Positions 5,294 to 12,441 of a stretch of 12,441 nucleotides of DNA are shown here, in pieces (the stretch's first letter is position 1; each line of letters begins with the position of its first letter). Location: assembly GCA_023434265.1 (NCBI GenBank), contig JAEYTA010000089.1, forward strand, positions 1-12,441. Reading direction: 5' to 3'. The translations under genes were made by a program, and so were the position numbers. The stretch is from Pseudomonadota bacterium. GTDB lineage: Bacteria; Pseudomonadota; Alphaproteobacteria; Caulobacterales; Caulobacteraceae. The notes below the pieces were generated by a model, which saw only the letters and a list, made by a program, of their open reading frames with translations, made no database searches and was not told where the DNA came from.

Positions 5294-8089
5294 TCAGTAG
5301 CGGTAGTTCAGACCGACCAGGAAGGTGCGCCCGTACTGCTGGTAGTCGATGACGCGGCGACGATCGTTGTTCTCGAAGGTCTTGAACTGCTCGTCGGTCA
5401 GGTTGTTGACCTGCGCCAGGATCGACAGGCCTTCCATCGGACCGGACTGGAACTCGTAGCCGATCTGGGCGTCGACCACGTTCTCCTCGTCGACCATCCG
5501 CTGGATGCGGTCGGTGCCGACGCCGGACAGTTCGCCGAGGAACTCCGACCGGTAGCGGTTCGAGATCCGGGCCTGGAAGCCGTCGCGCTCGTAGTAGACG
5601 GTCAGGTTGCCGACCTTCTCCGACAGGCCCGGCAGCGGCGTCGAGGGGCTGCCCGGGTTAGGGACGATGTCGCTGTCGGTCAGCGAGGCGCTGAAGGTCA
5701 TGCCGAAGCCTTCCAGCGGCTCCCAGATCATGTCGAACGGCACCGACAGGGCGAACTCGAGCCCCTGGATCACCCCGCCCTCGCCGTTCTGCGGCGTGGA
5801 CAGATAGCCGGTGGTCAGCGTCGGCGCCGTGCCGCCCGTGTAGGGGTAGCCGGTGAAGTCGGTCAGCGTCTGCTGGTCGTAGATGTAGCTCTCGAGGTCC
5901 TTGTAGAAGCCGGCCAGCGAGACGTAGCCGCGGCGGCCGAAGTATTTCTCGATCGAGATGTCCACGGCGTTGGCGATCCACGGCCGCAGGCGCGGGTTGC
6001 CGCCCGAGCCGCCCCACGGCGACATGTTGGGATCGGTGCTGGTGGCCAGGCCCTCGTTGAAGTCGATGTTGATCGACGCCCGCATCTGGTCCATCCGCGG
6101 GCGGGCCAGCTCACGGGCCGCCCCGAGACGCACGAACAGGTTGTCGGCGACCTCGAACGACAGGTTCGCGCTCGGCAGCAGGTAGGTGTAGTCGTCGCCG
6201 TCCGAGACCGGCTGGGGCACGGCCGGATTGCCGGCCGCGACGGTGCCGTCCGAGCTCTGGTCGGTGTGCACGACCTGGAAGCCCATGTTGCCGGTCAGCG
6301 GCAGGCCGAACATCGTGCTGTCGATGTCAGCCATCCAGTAGCCGGTGAACACCTCTTCCGAGACCGCCCAGTCGAAGGCCAGCAGGTTGTCGTCCTGCGG
6401 GGCCAGCAGATCGTAGATGCCGCTATCGACCAGGGCGAACGGGTCGTAGCTGATCATCGGCCCGAGCCCGAGGTAGGTCAGGTCGGTCGGGTCGAGCAGG
6501 AACTGGCTGGGCACCGGCACGCTGGTGTTGTGCAGCGGATCGGCGCGGTTGGCGGCCAGCGACAGGTAGAAGCGCTCGAGCTCCAGCTCCTTGTCGCGGC
6601 TGGTCAGGTTGAAGCCGAAGGCGAAGCGCGTGAACGGACCCTCGTCGTAGGTGCGCTCCAGGTCGAGGCGGACCGCGGTCAGCTCGTCGACGATCGACGG
6701 GCTGTTGATGAAGCCGTCCTGGCCGCCTTCGATGCCGGACGGATAGACGCCGCCGCCCCAGCCCTGGGCGCTGGTCAGCAGGATCAGGGTCGGGTCGGAA
6801 TAGTCCAGCGCCGAGGTGAAGGTCGTGCCTTCCGGCGTGGTCACGAAGCTGAGGGTATCCAGCACGCCGTCGATGTTGCGGCCGGTGCCGGCGTTGGTCT
6901 CGAGCACCACGTCGGTGCGGTCGGCCTTGGAGAAGCTGAGGTCGAAGGTGGCGGTCCAATTGTCGGTCAGCTGGAACTCGTTGTTCCAGCCCACCGAGGT
7001 CAGCTCGGCCGTGCGGCGGTTGCCGTCGTTGCGCACGACGCCCTTCACGTTGTCGAAGGTGCCGGCGACGATCACGCCGTCCTCGACCGTGTAGCCGGGA
7101 CGCAGGGCGGGCGCCGGGCGGCAGACGCCGGGGGCGCCCGGGCAGGCGCCGGCCGAGCCGCCCCACGCCAGCGGGAATTCGATGCCGCGCAGGATCTGGG
7201 TGTTGTCGAACTCGGAGTAGAAGGCGTCGAAGGTCGAGCGCCAGCGGTCGTTCGGGCGGTATTCGATGGTCGCCAGATAGCCGTCGCGGACCAGTTCGCT
7301 GGACTGGACGTAGGGCTTGGCGCCGCCGATCAGCAGCTCGCCGCCCGGACCCGAGTTGGGATAGCCCCAGGCGTTGAAGCGCTCGGCCTGGTAGGGCGTC
7401 GACATGTGGGCGTAGCCCAGCACCACGCCGAGGGTGTCGTCCATGAACTGGTCGATGTAGCTGACCGAGAAGCGCTGGCCGGTGTCCTCGGTGCCCGAGT
7501 TCAGCGCGCCGTAGTCGTTCCACTCGTAGCGGGCGTTCAGCGCGATGGTCTGGCGGCCGTACTCCAGCGGCCGGATGGTGCGCAGGTCGGCGGTGCCGGC
7601 GAGTCCCTGGCCGATCAGGGCGGCGTCGGGCGTCTTGTAGACCAGCACGCTGCCCAGCAGCTCGGACGGATACTGGTCGAACTCGACGCCGCGGTTGTCG
7701 CCGGCCGAGACCTGCTCGCGGCCGTTCAGCAGGGAGGTGGTGAAGTCGGGCGCCAGGCCGCGGATCGAGATCACCTGGGCGCGGCCGTCGAGGCGCTGGG
7801 TGGCCAGGCCCGGCAGGCGGGCCAGCGATTCGGCGATCGACACGTCGGGCAGCTTGCCGATGTCCTCGGCGGTGACGACCTCGACGATCGAGCTGTTCTC
7901 GCGCTTCTCGGCGATCGAGCTCTCGATCGAGCCGCGGATGCCGGTGACGATGATCTCGTCGATCTCGGTCGGCTCGTCCTGCGGGGTCTGGCTCTGCGCC
8001 TGCGCCGCGCCGGCGAAGGCCAGCAGGCCGACCACGCCGAGGGCGGCCCCACCGAGAAGGCGCGCGCGCCGGGTCACCTGGGTTCTCAT
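5294..8089 (-). CDS. TonB-dependent outer-membrane receptor, MalA-like, for maltodextrins
   Basis: This 931-residue receptor starts at ATG 8089, seven bases after a GGGAGAG ribosome-binding site; a second nearby ATG (8094) is out of frame. Residues 1-31 are a signal peptide with an AQA cleavage site. DEIIVTG (44-50) is the TonB box, and residues 51 to about 175 form the plug (IVEVVTAEDIGKLPDVSIAE, QVISIRGLAPDF, LVYKTP). The rest is a 22-strand-type barrel ending in VGLNYRY with the terminal aromatic needed for outer-membrane insertion. The plug and length fit the Xanthomonas/Caulobacter receptor subfamily (TIGR01782) that takes up plant oligosaccharides. MalA of C. crescentus, the maltose receptor, belongs to this type, and the neighbouring amylase, glucosidase and LacI genes suggest the same substrate. 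There is no N-terminal signalling extension, so it is not a FecA-type transducer. A cysteine pair near residue 320 (GACPGAPGVC) probably forms a small surface loop. The substrate assignment is by context. Confidence 0.95.
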   Translation of the reverse strand: MRTQVTRRARLLGGAALGVVGLLAFAGAAQAQSQTPQDEPTEIDEIIVTGIRGSIESSIAEKRENSSIVEVVTAEDIGKLPDVSIAESLARLPGLATQRLDGRAQVISIRGLAPDFTTSLLNGREQVSAGDNRGVEFDQYPSELLGSVLVYKTPDAALIGQGLAGTADLRTIRPLEYGRQTIALNARYEWNDYGALNSGTEDTGQRFSVSYIDQFMDDTLGVVLGYAHMSTPYQAERFNAWGYPNSGPGGELLIGGAKPYVQSSELVRDGYLATIEYRPNDRWRSTFDAFYSEFDNTQILRGIEFPLAWGGSAGACPGAPGVCRPAPALRPGYTVEDGVIVAGTFDNVKGVVRNDGNRRTAELTSVGWNNEFQLTDNWTATFDLSFSKADRTDVVLETNAGTGRNIDGVLDTLSFVTTPEGTTFTSALDYSDPTLILLTSAQGWGGGVYPSGIEGGQDGFINSPSIVDELTAVRLDLERTYDEGPFTRFAFGFNLTSRDKELELERFYLSLAANRADPLHNTSVPVPSQFLLDPTDLTYLGLGPMISYDPFALVDSGIYDLLAPQDDNLLAFDWAVSEEVFTGYWMADIDSTMFGLPLTGNMGFQVVHTDQSSDGTVAAGNPAVPQPVSDGDDYTYLLPSANLSFEVADNLFVRLGAARELARPRMDQMRASINIDFNEGLATSTDPNMSPWGGSGGNPRLRPWIANAVDISIEKYFGRRGYVSLAGFYKDLESYIYDQQTLTDFTGYPYTGGTAPTLTTGYLSTPQNGEGGVIQGLEFALSVPFDMIWEPLEGFGMTFSASLTDSDIVPNPGSPSTPLPGLSEKVGNLTVYYERDGFQARISNRYRSEFLGELSGVGTDRIQRMVDEENVVDAQIGYEFQSGPMEGLSILAQVNNLTDEQFKTFENNDRRRVIDYQQYGRTFLVGLNYRY

Positions 8090-8140
8090 CTCATCTCTCC
8101 CTGGGGCCGGCGCATTTCTGTGGAAGCGTCCAGCGTCATC

Positions 8141-8181
8141 GCAAAGTTATGCAAACTTCTTGCAGGCACGCAAGCGGTTCT
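8141..8181. promoter_or_regulatory. Candidate repressor operators overlapping the receptor promoter
   Basis: Three related, imperfect palindromes are packed into 41 bases: GCAAAGTTATGC (8141-8152), TGCAA-N5-TTGCA (8150-8164) and GCAAGCGGTTCT (8170-8181). The last contains the AANCGNTT core typical of LacI/GalR-family operators. They overlap the candidate minus-strand promoter of the receptor gene, a sensible place for repression by the LacI protein encoded at the right edge. The match to GCAA-N4-TTGC is imperfect in all three. Confidence 0.4.
8146..8173 (-). promoter_or_regulatory. Candidate sigma-70-type promoter of the TonB-dependent receptor
   Basis: On the minus strand, TTGCGT (8168-8173) and CATAAC (8146-8151) are separated by 16 bases. 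The -10 would lie about 57 bases before the receptor start codon. The -35 keeps the TTG and the -10 keeps ATAA of the consensus. The placement between the palindromes above supports the choice, but the match is moderate. Confidence 0.4.
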
Positions 8182-8256
8182 CACCAGCCAGCGGGTCAGG
8201 CGTGGCGGAAATGTGACGATGGGGAGACCTCTATCGCAGCGCACAATAAGGATTCC

Positions 8257-8268
8257 GCAACGGTTTGC
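8257..8268. promoter_or_regulatory. Perfect GCAA-N4-TTGC palindrome, candidate operator
   Basis: GCAACGGTTTGC has perfect four-base arms. Its centre is 60 bases from that of the second perfect copy at 8317-8328, close to six helical turns, which would permit cooperative or looped repressor binding. It sits upstream of the candidate amylase -35. The central four bases are CGGT, not the classical NCGN of LacI operators, which lowers confidence. Confidence 0.38.
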
Positions 8269-8295
8269 CGCATTTCCGACGCGACATTCCCCGCA

Positions 8296-8321
8296 TTGAC
8301 AGAACCCCGCACCGCTGCAAA
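8296..8321 (+). promoter_or_regulatory. Candidate promoter of the amylase-glucosidase operon
   Basis: TTGACAG at 8296-8302 is a full -35 consensus. Eleven bases later GCTGCAAA (8314-8321) resembles the Caulobacter housekeeping -10 GCTANAWC, whose spacing from the -35 is 10-14. Transcription would begin about 50 bases before the amylase ATG. The -10 overlaps the palindrome at 8316-8329, so a bound repressor would block the promoter. Confidence 0.5.
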
Positions 8322-8329
8322 AACTTGCA
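8316..8329. promoter_or_regulatory. TGCAA-N4-TTGCA palindrome over the amylase -10 region, candidate operator
   Basis: TGCAA (8316-8320) and TTGCA (8325-8329) are perfect five-base inverted arms around AAAC, containing the same GCAA-N4-TTGC element as 8257-8268. Its position over the -10 and expected transcription start of the amylase operon is typical of a repressor site. The LacI-family protein at 11812-12441 is the obvious candidate ligand, by inference only. Confidence 0.45.
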
Positions 8330-8366
8330 AACTGATCCATCGGGCCATGCCGTCCGTGGACGCCTC

Positions 8367-8371
8367 GGAGG
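8367..8371 (+). promoter_or_regulatory. Strong ribosome-binding site that fixes the amylase start
   Basis: GGAGG lies seven bases before the ATG at 8379. The same frame is open upstream to an ATG at 8265, but that one has no comparable site, and an extra 38 residues would bury the signal peptide. Confidence 0.8.
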
Positions 8372-8378
8372 AAAGCCC

Positions 8379-10187
8379 ATGCCCGGACGGTGGCGCCCCG
8401 CCCGCCTTGCGCGCGCGCTCCTGCTCTCGACCGCCGTGTCGCTGCTCGCCGCGCCGGTCCTCGCCCAGGCGGGCGGCGACTATCGCCAGCGGCCGCCCGA
8501 GGACGAGGTCATCTACTTCCTGTTGCCCGACCGCTTCGCCAACGGCGATCCGGCCAACGACCGCGGCGGGCTCGAGGGCGACCGGCTCGCCACCGGCTAC
8601 GACCCGACCGACCCCGGCTTCTACCATGGCGGCGACCTGCGCGGCCTGACCGAGCGGCTCGACTACATCCAGGCCCTGGGCGTCACCGCCCTGTGGGTCG
8701 CGCCGCCCTTCGTCAACAAGCCGGTGCAGGGCCCCCCGGGTCACGAAAGCGCGGCGTATCACGGCTACTGGATCACCGATTTCACCCGCATCGACCCGCA
8801 CTTCGGGACCAACGAGGAGTTTCGTGACCTCGTCGAGGCGGCGCATGCGCGGGGGATCAAGGTCTATCTGGACATCGTCATCAACCACACCGCCGACGTC
8901 ATCCGGTACCGGGAGTGCCCGGCCAACGACTGCGGCTACCGCTGGAAGGGCGACTATCCGTACCAGCGGCGCGGGGGGCTGGACGGCGAGGCGATCAATC
9001 CCGGCTTCAGCGGCGAACCGGGCAGCGATTTCTCGACCCTGGTCCGCCCCGACTATGCGTACACGCCCTGGGTCCCCGCCGGCGAAGAGACGGTCAAGGT
9101 CCCGGCCTGGCTCAACGACCCGATCTACTACCACAACCGCGGCAACAGCGCCTGGTACTCGGAGGCCCGGCTGGACGGCGACTTCTCCGGCCTCGACGAC
9201 CTGTTCACCGAGCACCCGCGCGTGGTCCAGGGCTTCATCGAAATCTACGGCGCCTGGATCGACGACTACGGGATCGACGGCTTCCGCATCGACACGGCGC
9301 GCCACGTGAACCCCGAATTCTGGCAGGCCTTCGTGCCGGCGATCATGGAGAAGGCGCGCGCGCGCGGCGTTCCCAACTTCCACATCTTCGGCGAGACCTA
9401 CGACTTTCAATCGGGCACGGCGGCCATGCACACCATCGTGGACGGCCTGCCGACCGTGCTGGACTTCGCCTACCAGCGAACCGTGCAGGACATGGTCACC
9501 GGCGTCCGCCACCCCGACGCCATGGGCTATCTGCTCATGGAGGACGCCGTCTACGCCGGCGGCGCGGAGACGGCGCGGCGACTGCCGACCTTCACCGGCA
9601 ACCATGACATGGGCCGCATCGGCCACCTGATCCTGCGCGCCATGCCGGACATCTCCGACGCCGAGCTGCTGGACCGCGCCACCCTCGCCTACGCCCTCGT
9701 CCTGCTGGGGCGCGGCGTGCCGGTGATCTACTACGGCGACGAGCAGGGCTTCACCGGCGACGGCGACGACCGCCGCTCGCGGCAGGACATGTTCGAGACC
9801 CGGGTCCCCTCCTATGCCGACGACCGGCGCATCGGCTCGGCCTCCGGGACCTTCGATGTCAACGCCGACCTGTACCGCCGCATGGCCGAGATGACCCGCG
9901 TCCGCGCCGCCGACGCTCGCCTGCGGCGCGGCGCGGTCAGGGTCCGCATCGCGGACCAGGAGCCGGGCGTCCTAGCCATCTCCCGGCTCGACGAAACCGG
10001 CGAGACTCTGGTGGTCTTCAACACCTCGACCGAGGCGCGCGACGTCAACGTGCCGGTCGAGGTCGGCTCTCTCGCCTGGCGCGCCGCGCTGGGTCACTGT
10101 CCCGCCCGCGCCGCCGCGCCCGGCGCCATCTCCCTGTCCGTGCCCGCCCTGGGCTATGTCGTCTGCGTTTCCGAAGGCTCCGAGTGA
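8379..10187 (+). CDS. Exported GH13 alpha-amylase, periplasmic
   Basis: This 602-residue enzyme begins at ATG 8379 with a signal peptide (MPGRWRPARLARALLLS, hydrophobic to about residue 28, cleavage near LAQA-GG). The GH13 barrel carries all conserved regions: DIVINH (165-170), GFRIDTARH with the nucleophile D305, FGETY with the acid/base E339, and FTGNHD with the transition-state stabiliser D410. VIYFLLPDRFANGD near residue 44 is the start of the barrel. A short beta-sandwich follows from about residue 510. It should cut alpha-1,4 links of maltodextrin or starch fragments entering through the receptor; cyclodextrinase-like specificity cannot be excluded. The only four cysteines come as two local pairs, C180/C185 and C574/C596, consistent with disulfides in the periplasm. 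It is the first gene of a two-gene operon: its TGA overlaps the GTG of the glucosidase. A promoter and a candidate operator lie directly upstream. Confidence 0.94.
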   Translation: MPGRWRPARLARALLLSTAVSLLAAPVLAQAGGDYRQRPPEDEVIYFLLPDRFANGDPANDRGGLEGDRLATGYDPTDPGFYHGGDLRGLTERLDYIQALGVTALWVAPPFVNKPVQGPPGHESAAYHGYWITDFTRIDPHFGTNEEFRDLVEAAHARGIKVYLDIVINHTADVIRYRECPANDCGYRWKGDYPYQRRGGLDGEAINPGFSGEPGSDFSTLVRPDYAYTPWVPAGEETVKVPAWLNDPIYYHNRGNSAWYSEARLDGDFSGLDDLFTEHPRVVQGFIEIYGAWIDDYGIDGFRIDTARHVNPEFWQAFVPAIMEKARARGVPNFHIFGETYDFQSGTAAMHTIVDGLPTVLDFAYQRTVQDMVTGVRHPDAMGYLLMEDAVYAGGAETARRLPTFTGNHDMGRIGHLILRAMPDISDAELLDRATLAYALVLLGRGVPVIYYGDEQGFTGDGDDRRSRQDMFETRVPSYADDRRIGSASGTFDVNADLYRRMAEMTRVRAADARLRRGAVRVRIADQEPGVLAISRLDETGETLVVFNTSTEARDVNVPVEVGSLAWRAALGHCPARAAAPGAISLSVPALGYVVCVSEGSE

Positions 10188-11809
10188 CCGCCCAGATTCT
10201 CGAACACCCCGCCGCCGCCCCCGACGCCGCCGACTGGTGGCGCGGCGCGGTGATCTATCAGGTCTATCCGCGCAGCTTCGCCGACTCGAACGGCGACGGC
10301 GTCGGCGATCTGAAGGGCGTGGCCGACCACCTCGAGCACATCGCCTCGCTGGGCGTCGACGCGGTCTGGCTGTCGCCCTTCTACACCTCCCCGATGCGGG
10401 ACTTCGGCTACGACGTCGCCGACTACTGCGACGTCGATCCGATCTTCGGGACGCTGGCCGACTTCGACGCCCTGGTGGACAAGGCCCACCGGCTGGGCCT
10501 GCGCGTCATCACCGACCTGGTCTTCGCCCACACCTCGGACCAGCACGCCTGGTTCCGCGAGAGCCGCCAGTCCCGAACCAACCCCCGCGCCGACTGGTAC
10601 GTCTGGGCCGACGCCAGGGCCGACGGCTCGCCGCCGACCAACTGGCAGTCGGTGTTCGGCGGCCCGGCCTGGACCTGGGACGCCCGGCGCGGCCAGTACT
10701 ACATGCACAACTTCCTGCCCGAGCAGCCGCAGCTGAACCTGCACCTGCCCGAGGTGCAGGAGGCCCTGCTGGACGTGGCGCGCTTCTGGCTCGACCGCGG
10801 CGTCGACGGCTTCCGTTTCGACGCCATCAATTTCGCCATGCACGACCCGGAGCTGCGCGATAACCCGCCGCTGCCGCCGGGCGGCAAGCGCACCCGCCCG
10901 TTCGACTTCCAGGACAAGGTGTTCAACCAGTCCCATCCAGCCATCGCCGACTTCCTGAAACGGATCCGCGCCCTGACCGACAGCTACGGCGGCCGCTTCT
11001 CGGTGGCCGAGGTCGGCGGCGACCACGCCGAGCGCGAGATGCAGGCCTTTACGGCCGGCGACGACCATCTGAACAGCGCCTACGGCTTCCTCTACCTCTA
11101 CGCCCCGGCGCTGGAGGGGCAGCTGGTGCGCGAGGGGGCTGAGGCCTGGCACGGCCACGACGGCCAGGGCTGGCCGTCGTGGACCTTCTCCAACCATGAC
11201 GCGCCACGCGCCATCTCGCGCTGGGCCGGCGAGCGCGACCCGCGCGCCTTCGCCGAAATGGCCATGCTGCTGCTCATGTGCCTGCGCGGCAACGTCTTCG
11301 TCTACTACGGCGAGGAGCTGGGCTTGCCGCAGGGCGAGGTCCCGTTCGAACGGCTGCGGGATCCCGAGGCCATCGCCAACTGGCCGCAGACCCTCGGCCG
11401 GGACGGGGCCCGCACGCCGATGCCCTGGCGCGCCGGCGCGCCTCAGGCCGGCTTCTCCACCGCCGAGCCGTGGCTGCCGCTCGATCCCCGCCATGTGCCG
11501 CTGGCCGTCGACCGGCAGGAGCAGGATTCCGGCTCCATGCTGCACGCCACGCGGCGCCTGATCGCCCTGCGCAAGGCCCACCCGGCGCTCAGCCGCGGCG
11601 ACATGCGCCTGCTGGACTCTCCCGATGGCGTGATCTGCTTCGAGCGCGCCCTCGGCGGCGAGCGCCTGCTGTGCGCCTTCAACCTCGGCCACGGGCCCGC
11701 CGCCTGGACCGCGCCCGCCGGCTGGCGGCTGGTCGAAAGCGTCAACCTCCCCGCCGGCTCGGCCGGGACCCTTCCGCCGATGGCCGGCGTGGTGCTGGCG
11801 GAAGGATGA
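10184..11809 (+). CDS. Cytoplasmic GH13 alpha-glucosidase (maltase / oligo-1,6-glucosidase type)
   Basis: This 541-residue protein starts with GTG at 10184; the GTGA overlap with the amylase stop implies translational coupling. There is no signal peptide. The N-terminal WWRGAVIYQVYPRSFADSNGDGVGDLKG (18-45) is the hallmark of the alpha-glucosidase branch, including the DSNGDGVGD calcium loop. Catalytic residues are D213 (GFRFDAINF), E276 (VAEVGGD) and D339 (FSNHDAPR). Region I reads DLVFAHTSDQHAWF (111-124): the histidine (H116) is present, but the Asn usually before it is Ala. The sequence is close to the Halomonas/Xanthomonas-type glucosidases (about 540 residues) that split maltose and short alpha-glucosides; exact linkage preference is not readable. 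It should release glucose from maltose or maltotriose that reaches the cytoplasm. The gene ends 2 bases from the convergent LacI gene. Confidence 0.95.
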   Translation: MTAQILEHPAAAPDAADWWRGAVIYQVYPRSFADSNGDGVGDLKGVADHLEHIASLGVDAVWLSPFYTSPMRDFGYDVADYCDVDPIFGTLADFDALVDKAHRLGLRVITDLVFAHTSDQHAWFRESRQSRTNPRADWYVWADARADGSPPTNWQSVFGGPAWTWDARRGQYYMHNFLPEQPQLNLHLPEVQEALLDVARFWLDRGVDGFRFDAINFAMHDPELRDNPPLPPGGKRTRPFDFQDKVFNQSHPAIADFLKRIRALTDSYGGRFSVAEVGGDHAEREMQAFTAGDDHLNSAYGFLYLYAPALEGQLVREGAEAWHGHDGQGWPSWTFSNHDAPRAISRWAGERDPRAFAEMAMLLLMCLRGNVFVYYGEELGLPQGEVPFERLRDPEAIANWPQTLGRDGARTPMPWRAGAPQAGFSTAEPWLPLDPRHVPLAVDRQEQDSGSMLHATRRLIALRKAHPALSRGDMRLLDSPDGVICFERALGGERLLCAFNLGHGPAAWTAPAGWRLVESVNLPAGSAGTLPPMAGVVLAEG

Positions 11810-11811
11810 CC

Positions 11812-12441
11812 CTACCCGCCGCAGCTCTCGCGCACGATCAGGTCGGTCGGGATTCGCTCCGACCGGCCGACGGAGTCGCCCGGGTTGTCGATCAGCTTGG
11901 ACACCAGCAGGCGCCCGGCCTTCATGGTGTCCTGGGCGATGGTGGTCAGGGCCGGGCGGGCGTAGCGGCTGAACGGCACATTGTCGAAGCCGACCACCGA
12001 GACATCTTCCGGCACCCGCAGGCCGGCGTGCAGCAGGGCCCGCACCGCCCCCAGCGCGATCTGGTCGGAGGCGCAGACGACGCCGTCGAAATCCACCCCG
12101 CGCCGGATCAGCCCGTCGACCGAAGCCTCGGCGGACTCGACCTCGAAGTGAGCCTCGATGATCAGGTCCGGATCGACCCCCAGCCCGGTCTGCTCCAGCG
12201 CCTCCAGGTAGCCGCGGTGACGCTGCATCGCCTCGGGGGGGTCGAGGTCGCCGAGGAAGACGATGCGCTTGCGGCCCAGCCGCGCCAGGTGCCGGGTGGC
12301 GCGCCGGCCGCCGGCCAGGTTGTCCGATCCCACCGAGCAGTAGAGCTGGTCGGCCATCTGGGCGCCCCAGACGACGAAGCGCCCGTCGGTCTCCGCCAGC
12401 CGGTTCAGGCTCTGGTGCAGGAAGGACTGGCCGAGGAAGAT
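11812..12441 (-). CDS. LacI-family transcriptional repressor, effector-binding domain (N-terminus outside window)
   Basis: The frame stays open from the TAG at 11812-11814 to the right edge, giving 209 residues; roughly 130 N-terminal residues with the helix-turn-helix lie outside. The internal Met at 12355-12357 is not the start, because the upstream residues (FLGQSFLHQSLNRLAETDGRF) already continue the family. Signs of the LacI/GalR periplasmic-binding-protein-like domain: DNLAGGRRATRHLARLGRKRI, FLGDLD, GYLEALEQ, the hinge-side ASDQIALGAVRALLHAGLRVPEDVSVVGFDN, and RPALTTIAQDTMKAGRLLVSKLID. Such proteins bind a sugar and then leave their operator. Next to amylase, glucosidase and a MalA-like receptor it is most likely the MalI-type maltooligosaccharide regulator of this locus, acting at the palindromes in 8141-8329. 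That target and ligand are inferred, since the DNA-reading helix is not visible. Confidence 0.93.
   Translation of the reverse strand: MFLGQSFLHQSLNRLAETDGRFVVWGAQMADQLYCSVGSDNLAGGRRATRHLARLGRKRIVFLGDLDPPEAMQRHRGYLEALEQTGLGVDPDLIIEAHFEVESAEASVDGLIRRGVDFDGVVCASDQIALGAVRALLHAGLRVPEDVSVVGFDNVPFSRYARPALTTIAQDTMKAGRLLVSKLIDNPGDSVGRSERIPTDLIVRESCGG

Noticed and set aside
2957..8299. A plus-strand open frame of 1780 codons antisense to the exported protein, transporter and receptor
   Set aside because: Its translation is low-complexity (Arg, Gly, Gln, Val, Asp), with no domain. It lies opposite three well-supported genes and is what the strong third-position G+C bias produces on the antisense strand.
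8265..8378. Upstream in-frame start that would lengthen the amylase by 38 residues
   Set aside because: It would put 38 polar residues before a clear signal peptide, and it overlaps the promoter and operator. The ATG at 8379 has GGAGG at optimal spacing.
8090..8378. Riboswitch or small RNA in the receptor-amylase spacer
   Set aside because: I see no long stem set, no sugar- or cofactor-riboswitch core and no terminator; promoters and short palindromes explain the A+T-richer segments.
8196..9626. A minus-strand open frame of 476 codons over the amylase and its leader
   Set aside because: It runs opposite the catalytic domain of a convincing amylase and through the control region; it has no recognisable domain or ribosome-binding site that I can see.
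10154..11692. A minus-strand open frame of 512 codons over the alpha-glucosidase
   Set aside because: It is antisense to a gene with all GH13 catalytic motifs, and its composition is typical of a G+C-rich shadow frame.
11812..12357. A short LacI-like protein starting at the Met at 12357
   Set aside because: The frame continues in family-like sequence to the window edge, so this Met is internal to a partial gene.

Overview
The window is about 70% G+C and gene-dense. Its composition, the large TonB-dependent receptor of the Xanthomonas/Caulobacter type, the halogenase-like neighbour and the GH13/LacI genes point to an alphaproteobacterium of the Caulobacteraceae (Caulobacter, Brevundimonas, Phenylobacterium). 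The genus is an inference and cannot be fixed from this window.

Layout, left to right: (1) 1-1485, minus strand, running off the left edge: a sugar-nucleotide enzyme in which a mannose-1-phosphate guanylyltransferase is fused to an AGE-family epimerase/isomerase domain. (2) 1579-3087, plus: a flavin-dependent tryptophan-halogenase-like protein, divergent from (1). (3) 3089-3703, minus: a small exported protein with an Asn-Cys motif, convergent with the halogenase with 1 nt between stop codons. (4) 3806-5107, minus: an inner-membrane sugar transporter of the FHS/GluP branch of the MFS. (5) 5294-8089, minus: a 931-residue TonB-dependent receptor. (6) 8090-8378: a divergent control region with candidate promoters overlapped by GCAA-N4-TTGC palindromes. 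(7) 8379-10187 and 10184-11809, plus: an exported GH13 alpha-amylase and a cytoplasmic GH13 alpha-glucosidase, overlapping by 4 nt. (8) 11812-12441, minus, running off the right edge: the effector-binding half of a LacI-family repressor.

Items 4-8 form a coherent maltodextrin/starch utilisation locus, similar in content to the known mal locus of Caulobacter crescentus (MalA receptor, inner-membrane transporter, MalI repressor). Oligosaccharide enters through the receptor, is cut in the periplasm by the amylase, the sugar crosses the inner membrane, and the cytoplasmic glucosidase finishes hydrolysis. The LacI protein presumably represses the divergent receptor and amylase promoters until a maltooligosaccharide is present.

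The less ordinary parts are the guanylyltransferase-AGE fusion, a halogenase whose hallmark WxWxIP motif reads WQWRIG, the uncharacterised Asn-Cys protein beside it, and a transporter family that normally carries monosaccharides in a locus whose glucosidase lacks an export signal. I see no rRNA, tRNA, CRISPR array, insertion sequence or phage gene. No gene-free stretch exceeds 300 bases.
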